From: Notospermus geniculatus
Lineage: Eukaryota; Nemertea; Pilidiophora; Heteronemertea; Lineidae
DNA length: 64,000 bases
NCBI GenBank assembly: GCA_002633025.1
Contig: NMRB01000680.1
Span: 49,046-113,045, forward strand
Direction of reading: 5' to 3'
The notes under the pieces are model-generated. The model did not search any database. It saw only the letters and a list, made by a program, of their open reading frames with translations, and was not told the DNA's origin. Position numbers and translations under genes: made by a program. Within the stretch, counting starts at the first letter, position 1. Each line of letters opens with the position of its first letter. This document shows, piece by piece, positions 21,765 to 32,600 of the stretch.

Positions 21765-24047
21765 ATGGTTTACGTGTCTCAGGAAGGTAATTATGATCTC
21801 GTTTTGTGCCTAAAACTCTCAGATTTTCCAATCACACCCCATTAAAAAATCTCTTTAGAAATCAACTATCGTCTGATGAATTTAATTTCGGAGTTCATTT
21901 GAAATAGATCGAGATTTCAGTGCACATTTGCCTTTGGTCTCGGTTCCCGACCCCGCTCATCATGCTCATGCGCTGTCGCTGAGTGACTTTCATCATGTTG
22001 ACAGTTGTAGTAGGCTAGGCCACGACTGTGTCAAGCTAGCCCGAGTTTCTCCAGCCCGAGTAAAGCCAGCCCGAATTCCCAGCCCGAGTTTTTACTCGGG
22101 TACTAACCCGAACGGTTGTATATAAAATGTGGAATTCTGGTTGGCACCTCGATAACTCGGGCTGGAAACTCGGGCTAGAGCTCGGGCTAGCTCATCAAAA
22201 ATCAAGCTAGCCCGAATTTTATATTTTTACCCAAATATTATTATTTTAAGAATATAATACACTACGCAGCATTCTTCTGTTTACTGCNNNNNNNNNNNNN
22301 NNNNTCCAAATCCTCACCAGAATTGTTAAATGAAATACATGTAATTGAATTACTGGGTATATTCTAAATCTTTGCAGGTCACCTCCTGGAATCCAGGTCG
22401 CCATGGCGGCTGTCATTCATTCCAGAATTTTTCTTTGGAATTTTGAACTTCGTAGTTCTCTTGTAAGTTGTATAGTCTTGTCATGACATCTTGAATTGAA
22501 GAGTGTAGTTTTGTCATTTTATGTAGCTGTTATTTTCATTAAGAGCTAAGTGTAACTGCCCTACCTTTGAACTATTTCTGACCGTCAGAGGAGAGTAAAC
22601 AAAATTGCTCTTAAACCTTGTAAATGTGAAACAAGAAAAAAAGCTTATAATAATTTTCTGTTGCATGATACTATCTAAATGATTATTTTCTTCATTTCAG
22701 TTTTAAAACCATGTTCCAAGTAAGTACATTTCATTTTAACACAAGTTCTCATTCATTACATCAGAGATGTCAAGTAGTCTTTCCAAATTGCATGTAAAAT
22801 GATTTCAAATCATCAGTCCCTTCCACACCAGATCTGTTGGTTGTATTTATGGATTTCTGGTGATACTCACCATGTTCTTTCCTATTCTAGCCATCACTAA
22901 CGAAGCATGGGTCGAACTACTCATCTGACTATCGACCAGATGGGTAAGTGTCATCATTCTGTTGAGAGAAATTCCAATCAGTAATTGGATACATTTGAAA
23001 TCAAACGAGGGCCACTTGTATTGTTTTTCAGTTTGCTTGTTAGCTCCACCTGTATTCCAGTACTTGCCAGAGACTGGCAAAAATTAGAACACAGGTCATG
23101 AGCATGGATCACACACTACAGTTGGAACAGTTGAGGAGAAATTCAAAGAGTACATGTAATACTACTCAATATGATGGCAGCACCATGATGAGTTGCGGCG
23201 GAAATATCCTTTGAATCCTGTCATTAAACATGTTAAATCTGTTGTTTTGCTTTCAGGGGTGGTGGTGGCCCGAGGAGAAGAATGGGCGGATTCAGAGGAG
23301 GTTCGTAATGATCAATAAATCAACTTGTTGTGTATCTTAAATTTTTTCGTTCACATTTGTCCACTCCTTGAAGTCTATTTTGCCCTGAAAACGTTCGAAA
23401 TATAACGAATCGGATGAGACCTGAGGAGATGACGATATCTTCTACACAGAATATCAATTTTGATGAGAGATATTCTGATTCAGAGTAGACTGTACCTCAT
23501 GAAAATGAGCGAGGTACAGAGAGGGGAATGTTGATTTGTGTTTCCTAAGTGCCAAATGAAACATCTTAAAAGTTAGACAATTACTCATTCCAGAGAACAC
23601 TGACTTTTTCCTTGATGAAGGAGGATGAGATTAAGTTAGTCATTCAATGATCTCAGTTTTGCAGTCATTTCATGCATGGATCCCGTGCTCCACAGATTCC
23701 AAAAATTCCCAGATTCTTGGGTCCTCCCCACTCAGACTGTTTTGTCTGTAGTGTAGAACATAGTAGAGCTGTTTCTTTTTCCTCATTGTCTGTTTTCCAC
23801 TTCTTTTCTTTCTGGTGTTATTTTGATTCTTTCATTTCATTTAATTTGTAAAGAAACTGATATTTCAGCATCATTTCATATTGTTTTGTTTACATTCTGT
23901 CCATTGACTACTCTCTCACATTACCAACCCTGTAACTTCCTAACTGTGGTTTATGAAAGCTGGACTGATGTTATCTTATTTCATGTCTTTTCAGGTGGTG
24001 GCGGTCCGAGTGCGCCACCTATGGCTGGTGGTGGATGAGGCCGGTAG
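21765..24047 (+). CDS. SELENOK: Selenoprotein K (UGA = selenocysteine)
   Basis: SELENOK is a small ER membrane selenoprotein that binds DHHC6 and p97-type partners in palmitoylation and ER-associated degradation. Six exons splice in phase: 21765-21786, 22378-22462, 22701-22719, 22891-22943, 23257-23300 and 23995-24047. The product begins MVYVSQEGHLLESRSPWRLS, has one membrane helix (FIPEFFFGILNFVVLLFKTM), then a Gly/Arg/Pro-rich tail with PRRRMGGF and PSAPPMAGGG. The in-frame TGA at 24036-24038 is followed by Gly-Arg and TAG, the family ending GGG-U-GR. Reading TGA as selenocysteine gives 91 residues, close to the usual 94. The donor after exon 5 (GTTCGT) is weak but is the one that keeps the frame. 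Intron 1 has a 17-base gap. A matching SECIS element lies in the 3' UTR. Confidence 0.95.
24036..24038 (+). other. SELENOK: Selenocysteine codon (UGA) of SELENOK
   Basis: The TGA falls at the conserved third-from-last position, giving Gly-Gly-Gly-Sec-Gly-Arg-stop. A conventional reading as stop would remove only the last three residues, including the redox residue. The SECIS downstream supports recoding. Confidence 0.93.
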
Positions 24048-24324
24048 ATGCTCTCCATCGAGGAGAGCAGGCTTGTTCTGGCCACCTACAAGACAGCATA
24101 TGCATCATTCATGTTCAGATTAGTGTAGAGTCGGGAATTGGGTACTCCTAGCAGCATTGAGCTCCGATTTGTTCTCTGGGGTCTATGAGTTTGGTGGGAA
24201 TATTAGAACTCTGGAAAAAAGAACTTCAAATGTTCAAATAGAGACTTCACTTGGGAAAATACACGTAGTATTCAATGATTGTGTATGCTGCATGTCGGTG
24301 GCAGTGTGGCCGTCACTTCGCATT

Positions 24325-24405
24325 CTGTAGTGTGCAGATCGAATGAAACGTTCATGGTAATCTCAATGTAGACTGTGAATGTGGATAACGCGTTGTGGCT
24401 GCCAC
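24325..24405 (+). promoter_or_regulatory. SECIS element of SELENOK
   Basis: Core positions: 5' quartet half UGAA at 24344-24347 (preceded by A, giving AUGA) and 3' half GGAU at 24383-24386, forming the UGAN/NGAU non-Watson-Crick quartet. Between them an 11-bp helix pairs 24348-24358 (ACGUUCAUGGU) with 24372-24382 (ACUGUGAAUGU) without a mismatch, counting G-U pairs. The 13-base apical loop starts with the required AA (24359-24360). A lower helix can form loosely (GCAG with CUGC). It lies about 305 bases after the UGA, inside the 3' UTR, as eukaryotic selenocysteine insertion requires. Confidence 0.88.
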
Positions 24406-25364
24406 ATGTTCCCCTCTCATGAGGGTTCCGTCTTAACTTATTTAAGAGCTGAGAGGTGTATGTTTCATTCTCTGTAAGGAAATGCTCAGTAGGAGCTTTC
24501 TGAAGTTAAGTTTATCATTACCGGTAGATTTGTTTGGTACATCAGTGACTCAGGTCACAGTACCACAGACTTTTCTGTCTGTACCAAAGACACCATGATT
24601 CATATTGTCGGGAGCTGTGTTCAGCATTGTCAGTGTTAGCCAAAAGCAGGAACTGGTTTTGGTTGGTTGATGGTGTCTTTGATAGAGATGGAATTCCTGG
24701 CAGAATTCCCTCTACGGTTTTTCTGCTGATCTACTGACAAAGTGTTTTTTCCTTTCAATGTTTTTGATGGGAGAGATAAGTGTTTCTTCTCAGATTGTGT
24801 CAAAAACCATGATCTTATTGTATCAAATGCAAGACATACAAACAATGGGGACGATAGCCGACTTTTTCAATAGGTGTCACTAGTGGTTAAAACTATTGAA
24901 ATGAAACTGACATCCCGGTCCTGATCAATCTCCCACACAAAAGGAGTCCATTGTATTAGGACCGGGTTTCGGTGTGCTGCCCTCTGTTGAGCTAGCGTCC
25001 CCATTGTGACTGAAGTGCTACCAATGGATCGTACAGAATAGACAATCTTTGCAGTGGTGGGGTCCATCTGCAAAGGACTTCAGTCGGTGTTACTGTTACA
25101 TATTCTGTCATTTGTATCCTCTTGTATCTGTAGATGATATTGCTGTACATACATGGACCAATGTAGTGAGAGAATTGCTAAGAACAATGAAGTGACCAGG
25201 GTAGGTGACTTGCTTGTAAAGTGAAGTTATATTATTCAAGTGCCAAGGGTGCAATCCGGATTTTGGTGGTCTCAATGTACTCCACATGATGAATGGAGTT
25301 ATTCCAATGAATGTTCAGTCTTTACCCTGGTCTGTTCATTGTTCATACTGTACATTATTTATGG

Positions 25365-25370
25365 AATAAA
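25365..25370 (+). terminator. Poly(A) signal of SELENOK
   Basis: AATAAA follows a 1.3-kb 3' UTR and precedes a short AT-rich stretch. It is the only canonical signal close to the end of the transcript-like sequence. The intervening 3' UTR holds the SECIS. Confidence 0.6.
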
Positions 25371-25511
25371 GCTCACATAATATATGAACATTGCTGTTGT
25401 TCTTTTCCTGTGAAATTGTTCTTTTCCTGTGAAATTGTAACAGTTGGGACCTCCTTCATGAAGCAGCATGGAAATGGATGACCGAAGGAACGAAGTGTGT
25501 TTCGCTTATAG

Positions 25512-25517
25512 TTTATT
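25512..25517 (-). terminator. Poly(A) signal of RPUSD3
   Basis: TTTATT on the plus strand reads AATAAA on the minus strand, about 95 bases beyond the RPUSD3 stop codon. With the SELENOK signal only about 140 bases away, the two genes end tail-to-tail. Confidence 0.55.
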
Positions 25518-25611
25518 GACATCTAAAGAGGACCATACACAGGTGTGTTTGATCTGATAGTGGAGTCCATTTTGACTCAGTTACTGAAGACCCATCCCTA
25601 TCTAACTTGCA

Positions 25612-28057
25612 TCATCTGTCACTTGATGAAATAGGTTCCTTCGAGTTGTCTCTGGCATTTGGCAACACACCCAACAGTTCCTGTTTCTCATGCGATTCTC
25701 CTGTACTCTTTGAATCATCCCTAACATGCTTCAACCCAAGTTTTTTCATTGATTCAATGAAAAAGTCTGGTAAAGGCACCTCAATGTTCATGCTCTGTAC
25801 TTTACGGGATAGTTTTGGTACCATCAGCTTCTTGTGATGGAGGTGGAGAGGAATCTCATGTGTTTTATTGAACTCAACTTGCAGACGTCGTGCCACCAAC
25901 TTGGACAGATTCTGAAAGAGAAACAATTTGTGTTTACATGACAGATTCTGAAAGTGAAAGAATGTCTGTACAGACATTACTCTGACAGTTCAGCAACCTG
26001 TAATTGCTGATGTCACTGAAAGAACTTACAGTAGAACATAAGACAACTACGTCCCTGTCATCTTGAAAATTCCGAACAGCCAACTCACCTGACTCTCAGG
26101 AACAGCTGCGTACTGGTCTTGAAACACAACATGACCAAGAACACTCTTCAAACGGGGTGAATAAATGTGGTCACCCAGGAGAGGGGCTAACTTGGTCACG
26201 ATGTAGAGAGGCAAGACATCCCATTTGCCTGAAGTCAAAAGAGGAATACAAGCTTAGCATTTAAAACAATTTGTCAATATAAGTAGACCCACAGAGTTTC
26301 AACCAATCTGTAGTGTTTCTGAGGATGTACTGACTTGGATCTCAAGTTAGGGTGTCAGAGATTCCAGGTTTTCCCCTGCTGTCAATGTGTGACCCTGGGT
26401 AGGTCTGTTTGACTCATCTCATACAGGTTTTAAAGGCCCTTATACTACACTTACTTGTTGTGGGCTGAAATTCCACCAGAGCACAGTTAGTTGAGTGAGT
26501 CCGATCGAGTACTTCATATTTTATGAATGGACGCAGGTACTCCCCTCTTTCTTGCCTCCTGTTGGAGGGATTATGTTCCATGTAAGTCTGAAATAAATAA
26601 GGGTAAGTTACAGAGCGTGTTCAAGATAGAACATGCTGGAGATCATTGGGCTCCCTGCTTCATGTTTCGAACCATTTCAGTTAGTGGCTGGCTGGCCAGT
26701 ACCAACCATGGCAGGTGGCCAAGAGCTTGCCGATTCTTATGGTCTTCGGGATGACTACAATATCACACTCTGCTGACAAGAGAATGAACAGCCTTACCAA
26801 CAAATGGTCACCAATTTCTTTTCTTGTGATGATAAATTTGTCATCACCATGCAATGGTTGAGGTACCCTCACTGTCAGACCCCTAAAAAATGTCAGGTGG
26901 TTGAACATCTTGTGAGAAAATGAAAACAAAATGACAACAAAGTCTGCACATGTGGAGAACTGGACAGTGTGGACATATTAACAGGTAGGCAAATTATAGG
27001 TAGGGAACGAATTGATGAAACTCAGTGGAAAATACTGCATTGCAGTCTTCTGCTGCAGATAAAGGAGCTCAGATCTAATGGTAGCATGTACAGGGTGCAT
27101 CAAAAGATGACTGAAACAACAAATGACTTACCAAAATGTATATGGAAGAACTTTCTGGGCAGGAACTGAAGATGTATAGAATTTCCTTAACTTTTGGAAG
27201 ATTTCTATTGACTTAGCCATGAGGATAATCCCACTGTAGTGTCTGTGAAAGAACCATGGATAAGACAATGTAAGATGAACAGTGTAATAATTAGAAACAC
27301 AAAACAAGACCTTCATTATTGTTTGAGTACTGGTTCACATCTTTGTCACATTTGTTGTTCTGAGAATGATTCACACATTGGGGAGCATTCCATTTTACCC
27401 TTCTCACCTGTTAATGCCAACTGCTGTATCTAGATATTTGACATTTAGTCTTTGTTTCATCAAAGGTATGGCATCGCTGACACCGACTGACTCATCCCCA
27501 AGTCCACCGTCCCTCTTGATGTGTAGACTTAAACCACTTGGTTTGTTTATGGCCAAAACATGTTCTGAAATGAAGAAACAAGATGCATTCTACCTAAAAC
27601 CACTAAATTTTAGTGGCTGTGACAGCTTCCAGCCAATTCTGAGGTAACACTGATTGTATTTAAAAAAAATACAATCAGTGTTACCTCAGAATTGGCTGGA
27701 AGCTGTCACAGCTATGGATCCCGTAACAATCCCGTTTTGTTTGAATATCTATTCAAAATATTCCTCACCATTTTCAAAAATGATATTCTCCAGTAAGAGA
27801 TCAGTGAGTTTATCCACTGTGTTCCTCGCAGGCCTGGCATCATCAAATTTGTTGCTATGGAAACATTTTCCGAATAGACAAGTTGATGGTTTGCCTTTAA
27901 ATAGTGATTGTGCAGTTGATATGTTTGCCCCTGAAGATTTGAAGAGTCTGCGTTCTGCTGAAATTCTGAGCCGACAGCCATTTTGTACTGAAGACATGAA
28001 GCATCTTTCATGCCGTTGGTGGAGAGGCAACAACCTCAACTTACTGAGCCGTAACAT
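25612..28057 (-). CDS. RPUSD3: Mitochondrial pseudouridine synthase-like protein RPUSD3
   Basis: RPUSD3 belongs to the RluA-type pseudouridine synthases and works in mitochondrial RNA granules needed for 16S rRNA and ribosome assembly. Seven exons (28057-27769, 27564-27408, 27242-27132, 26882-26798, 26587-26455, 26228-26089, 25911-25612) join in phase into 404 residues. Landmarks are VLAINKPSGLSLH, then YSGIILMAK, then VLDRTHSTNCALVEFQP, then PLLGDHIYSPRLKSVLG, then IPLHLHHKKLMVP and VPLPDFFIESMKKLGLKH at the C-terminus. The order and the LGDHxYSxR and PLHLH motifs identify RPUSD3 rather than RPUSD4. The N-terminus is basic, without acidic residues in its first 15, and fits a mitochondrial targeting sequence. 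The catalytic RLD motif is replaced by GIN, so the usual Asp is Asn (codon 27412-27410). The gene converges on SELENOK. Confidence 0.92.
27616..27712. repeat. Perfect 46-bp inverted repeat in RPUSD3 intron 1
   Basis: Arms 27616-27661 and 27667-27712 are exact reverse complements over 46 bases, separated by AAAAA. They begin GCTGTGACAGCTTCCAGCC. The hairpin fills about half of the 204-base first intron of RPUSD3. No target duplication is evident. Confidence 0.9.
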
Positions 28058-28175
28058 CCTGAAATTTTAAAGAGAGGCAACATAACATGATCGGATTCTA
28101 AAGTGAGCGCATTGTCTTCCTTGTGAATTCAGCAAATGAAATAAATGAACAGAGACGGTGTTGATGTGCAATTAA

Positions 28176-28382
28176 GGGTTATGAAAAGTGACTCGAAATC
28201 TCGAATTTTTGACGCAAAAAATCTGACTAACTGCACACTGAATTGAGAAAATAAGGCTCGGGGCACCTTCTCATGACGGTTCCCGAGGGCCCCCAGCCTT
28301 ATTTGCCCAATTTTTTGTGCAGTTAGCCCAGTCAGATTTGTTGCGTGAAAAATTCGAGATTTCGAGTCACTTTACATAACCC
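28176..28382. mobile_element. TTAA-flanked foldback MITE
   Basis: The ends GGGTTATGAAAAGTGACTCG and CGAGTCACTTTACATAACCC are inverted copies, and arms extend about 60-70 bases with drift. The four bases on each side are TTAA (28172-28175 and 28383-28386). It lies upstream of the RPUSD3 start. No coding capacity. Confidence 0.75.
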
Positions 28383-28386
28383 TTAA

Positions 28387-30740
28387 TTATTTAAGCACGT
28401 GTTCGACATGAAGTAATGAAGGTGGTGCACCTAGAGTAGAACATGATCATGATGACATCCACATGGATATGGGGCCTATGGGGGAGGGGAGGGGGAATGC
28501 ATGATATCATGCATGGTTGGTAATGTAGGCCTACGCTAGGCCTATATCTTTTAGGCCTATCTGATAGATAGGCCAAGGCGGCTAAGTAGGCATGAGATGA
28601 TGCCTAGGCCATGAGGCCTACTCACCTCAAAAGATCCCTCCTCTATCCCTCCATACCAACCATATTTAGATAACAGAGGAGCATCACAGGCAGCAGATAT
28701 GTGATATCGGTAGGCCCCTAAATAAATATTGAATTGATGCAGAATTAGTTAACCTTGATGGTTCCAAGAAAACAGACAGATAAGAACCAAAGGTAAGAAC
28801 TTCTTACCACTTTGCCACCATGTTGGTTTTTCGTGATCAGCTGCGCGACAAACGTCTCTGCACCACGTGTTTTTGTTGCAAGCACGTGCTAGATGATGGA
28901 AACAATAACAAACATCCTCATTGGTCCAAAGTTTCCACTCATTTACATATTGCATACTAATTTAGTGCAAAGGTCAGCTGGTAATAAAATAGAAACCTAA
29001 ATTAGATTTCGGTAACTGGCTCACTGTTGGCCGGTTAGATAAGGAAGCGATAACCTGGACTGCCACTTTCATTGCCAAGATAATTGGACCGTCTGAAAGG
29101 GAATGCATGAAAAAGATAGGGATTTTCTTTTTGCTGGGTACCAAAAATTTGGTCAAACACTGATGCCGCACACCATGCACACCGTGTGGCGCGGTGTCAG
29201 TGATGCATGGATGGGATCTATTTTACTATCACCCAGCAAGAAACGCCGTCATGAATAAAACCCGCCAAACGAAATCATTTTCTTTGACTATGCTCAACAT
29301 AGGCCGAGGTCTGAGTCTACAGACAAACAATGCTCTATTCGTGCATAGCCCCGAACATGCATTTTTAAAAATTGTATGCAAATTGCCTTGGACTGCTGCA
29401 TAAATCAACTCAATCGTCAGCCAATCATATTTCGAAGATAGAATGATGAGCTGTCATTTACTTAGGGGGATAAGGTGTACTAGAATGTCCATAATCATCA
29501 ATTAATGTCTTCTTTTTCATATACTTTTTTGAGATGATGGTGAATATCTCAACTAAATATAAAATATTGTAAAGTGTATCTGTTTTGTTTATTTGTTGCC
29601 CCCCGGCGAGCTTTGTTTTCAAGATGGGCTAACTATCACCCCTACTATGAAATGGACCAAACCTTTTGATTTGTTGCTCTTATGCTGTTATGAAAAGTCA
29701 CTTAGCCCTTAACCCCCGAAAATAGAGAATTTGGGCAATTATATTTTTCATACTTCACTACTACTAGTCGTGTAGGATAAAAATGTAGCAAAGACAATAT
29801 TTATTAATTGGGTAAATCAAATCTTGAGAGGGAGTGGATCAATAATGTTACAGCGTACGTAAATTGACTATGGCCGGGAAAAGTAGGTCAACATGATGAT
29901 ATGGTGAAATATCGAAATTTCTGCTCTTCTGAATCTTGCCACTCGATAACATGTTCTATTGGTTCACGTAGTGACCATTATTTTCATACCGGTTTTGCCC
30001 GATTCACTCTTCGATAGCGCGGTTATTCACATTATCATAACCAGGGCTGCGCACTCACGCAGGAAACTTTCACTGTGAGGCTGAAGATTGAAAGCCAATA
30101 AAACCGGATAACCTTCGATAGAGATGAACTTTTAGTGAATAACCTTAATATGTTAAAAGTAGATATCCATTTGCTGCTTCGGATTTCTTCTGGGGCCATA
30201 ATATTCGTTAGTTGACCTAAAAATCGCGTTTAATGCCCAGTGCATTCGCGATATCCAATACATGGCAGAATAACACAGGCAGGACGAGCCCATTATTGGA
30301 AGGCGTAGGGGTTTCAGGATTGTTAGATATTTAAGTCAACATCGCAAACGTAAAATGTGTAAAATGATACATTTTGGTGGAGAGAAAGGTTACAATAAAC
30401 TAGCCGATTTTTGAGATAAGGTATGAATTATTAATGTAGATAACTCTTATGAAACGCCTAATAATTAGAAATCAACCCGCCTTGCCTGCCTCCCCTGTGA
30501 ATAATGAGTCGATCATCACCACGTGGGTGAACAAAGCAGCTTACACCGGTCGTCGAGTGCAGGTAATCGCCTCCTGGATGAGCACTGCCTGGTTCTACGC
30601 GTAGTACCATAACTTCCCTGGTGGCAAAGCAATGAACTATCCTTAGGACCATGTCGGGTATTGGAAGTTCAGAATTTCTAAAATGGTGCCCCATGTCCCT
30701 CAATTGCGATATTTTTTTCGATATTTTCACTACGTGAACC
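28387..30740. other. Intergenic spacer without a recognised gene
   Basis: The sequence between divergent RPUSD3 and the HELZ2-like gene contains AGGCCTA-rich stretches (28525-28620) and AT-rich DNA. Frames of 60-70 codons show no conserved motif. I see no RNA gene. Confidence 0.5.
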
Positions 30741-30744
30741 TTAA

Positions 30745-31731
30745 GGGGCATGTATAGAGGCCACTGAGTGAAGTACCACAAATGGGACCCATCCAAAAAT
30801 CCAATATCCGTGAGGTTGACAGCCAGAAGGGCATGGCCATCGGTGTCTATACATGCATGGCTCACTGTACACTGCACACACACACTAATTACACAAGCCC
30901 CATTGTCTTTACGAGACATTACATCACCTCACCTCGCGTGAAATCAAACTCCAAACCACAAGCCTTTCCGACGAAACAAGTAACGTAAAACGCATCAGAA
31001 TAAATATGGCTAGAGACAACGAGCCGCGAACATTGCGATTTTCTCGCGGGTCGTCCAGAATAACCAGTGAAACTTGCTCTTCATTGCCAATTCCACAAAA
31101 CATGGCAGCTGCCATTTTCCACGTAGTCTCGCACAGCTGCACATTTTGTGTTGCGCATCCCACTACACATTTTCCACTGAATGCTAAGACTTTTTGCTGT
31201 TGGTCACCATGTGGTCGAGTTCGGACTGCATTCAACCCGAGTAACGATGTCGGTCACATTTTATGACGTCAAAACAGTAGATTCTCGAGGGATTTATGGA
31301 GTTCGGGTTGTGACCCGACTGACCGAGTTGAACCTGTAAAGTAGTTCGAGCAACTCATTATGGCAGCTCCCATGATTTGTGAAGTTGGAAATGCAGTGCA
31401 AATTTCACCAGTGATTCTGGACGACCCGCGATAAAATCGCAATTTTCGCCGCTCGTTGTCTCTAGCCATATTTATTCTGATGCGTTTTACGTTACTTGTT
31501 TCGTCGGAAAGGCTTGTGGTTTGGAGTTTGATTTCACGCGAGGTGAGGTGATGTAATGTCTCGTAAAGACAATGGGGCTTGTGTAATTAGTGTGTGTGTG
31601 CAGTGTACAGTGAGCCATGCATGTATAGACACCGATGGCCATGCCCTTCTGGCTGTCAACCTCACGGATATTGGATTTTTTGGATGGGTCCCATTTGTGG
31701 TACTTCACTCAGTGGCCTCTATACATGCCCC
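30745..31731. mobile_element. Large TTAA-flanked foldback element of about 1 kb
   Basis: Arms of roughly 300 bp are nearly perfect inverted copies: GGGGCATGTATAGAGGCCAC at 30745 is mirrored by its complement ending at 31731. The flanks are TTAA (30741-30744 and 31732-31735). More diverged inner arms (about 31020-31110 and 31370-31470) extend the symmetry, including GACGACCCGCGA-type words. The frames inside are the same protein read from the two arms, so no gene is called. Confidence 0.78.
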
Positions 31732-31735
31732 TTAA

Positions 31736-32600
31736 CGCCACCAGGCTTGTTTACATCGTAACCGTCATGTCTTGATTTGACTTAGCGTTTCCTCTAAGTG
31801 AATAAAACATTTTTAAGGTACGTTACCTCCGATTTATAGCGTTTGCCGTTTTATCATCGACTAGGCCTGCTAAATAAAGTGGAGGGTTCGACACACGCCG
31901 GCACACACAGTAGTCAGTACGGTACACACACACAGTACACACACGCGCGCGATCCGGGCGGCGACGCATCATGCATCACCGGCACCACTGTCTGCCAGCC
32001 AGCAGCATCCACTCCAAACAAACATAGGCCTATGCACACCCCATGACTCATACACTAATTAGGCCTACACACTACGCTTTAGGTCAGGCCTCGCCCTCGG
32101 CCAACAAACATGGTATTAAGAAGAAGTACACCCACACCACAGCCGAGCTGGGAGGAATTTACTACGGTATCACCTACCAGCTACCATATGCCTACCTAGG
32201 CCTAGGCCAATCAGAGACAGATCAGACCCACACCACAAGTTCATGCTGAGATGAGGCCTTGTGACCCTTTGTCATTCATGCATCAACACCAGACGATGGT
32301 GTTGGCCTGATCCTGAAATTTGTTTCCAACCACCTTGATCATCATTCACAGATCACCCAGGACAAAGCATGAATGAAGGAGTACCTTGGATCATGGGATG
32401 ACTTCGAAATGTCATGTAGCCAGGGTTTCTGCCAGAAAGTTTTTTGAGGGTAATAATTTGTCAAAATCAGCGAAAAATGGCTTCGGGAACATGGGTCCAG
32501 TAAGCTTATCATTTTCAGACAGTCATAACAATAATGCAGTTTATTTCAACAATCTAATCTATAATCATGTTTCTTTGCAGGAGGAGTTCATTCTGTTAAG
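31736..32600 (+). other. Upstream region and 5' UTR of the HELZ2-like gene
   Basis: A CA-rich stretch (31890-32260) and AT-rich sequence precede a splice acceptor TTCTTTGCAG ending at 32580. The exon beginning at 32581 has 20 untranslated bases before the ATG at 32601, so at least one non-coding 5' exon must lie upstream. Its position is not determined. Confidence 0.45.

Noticed and set aside
24036-24038. Ordinary stop codon of the SELENOK gene
   Set aside because: The family ending Sec-Gly-Arg and a SECIS with all core features argue for recoding.
30458-31708. Two similar proteins read from opposite ends of the 31-kb region
   Set aside because: They are the same sequence read from the two arms of the TTAA-flanked foldback; no domain or splice support.
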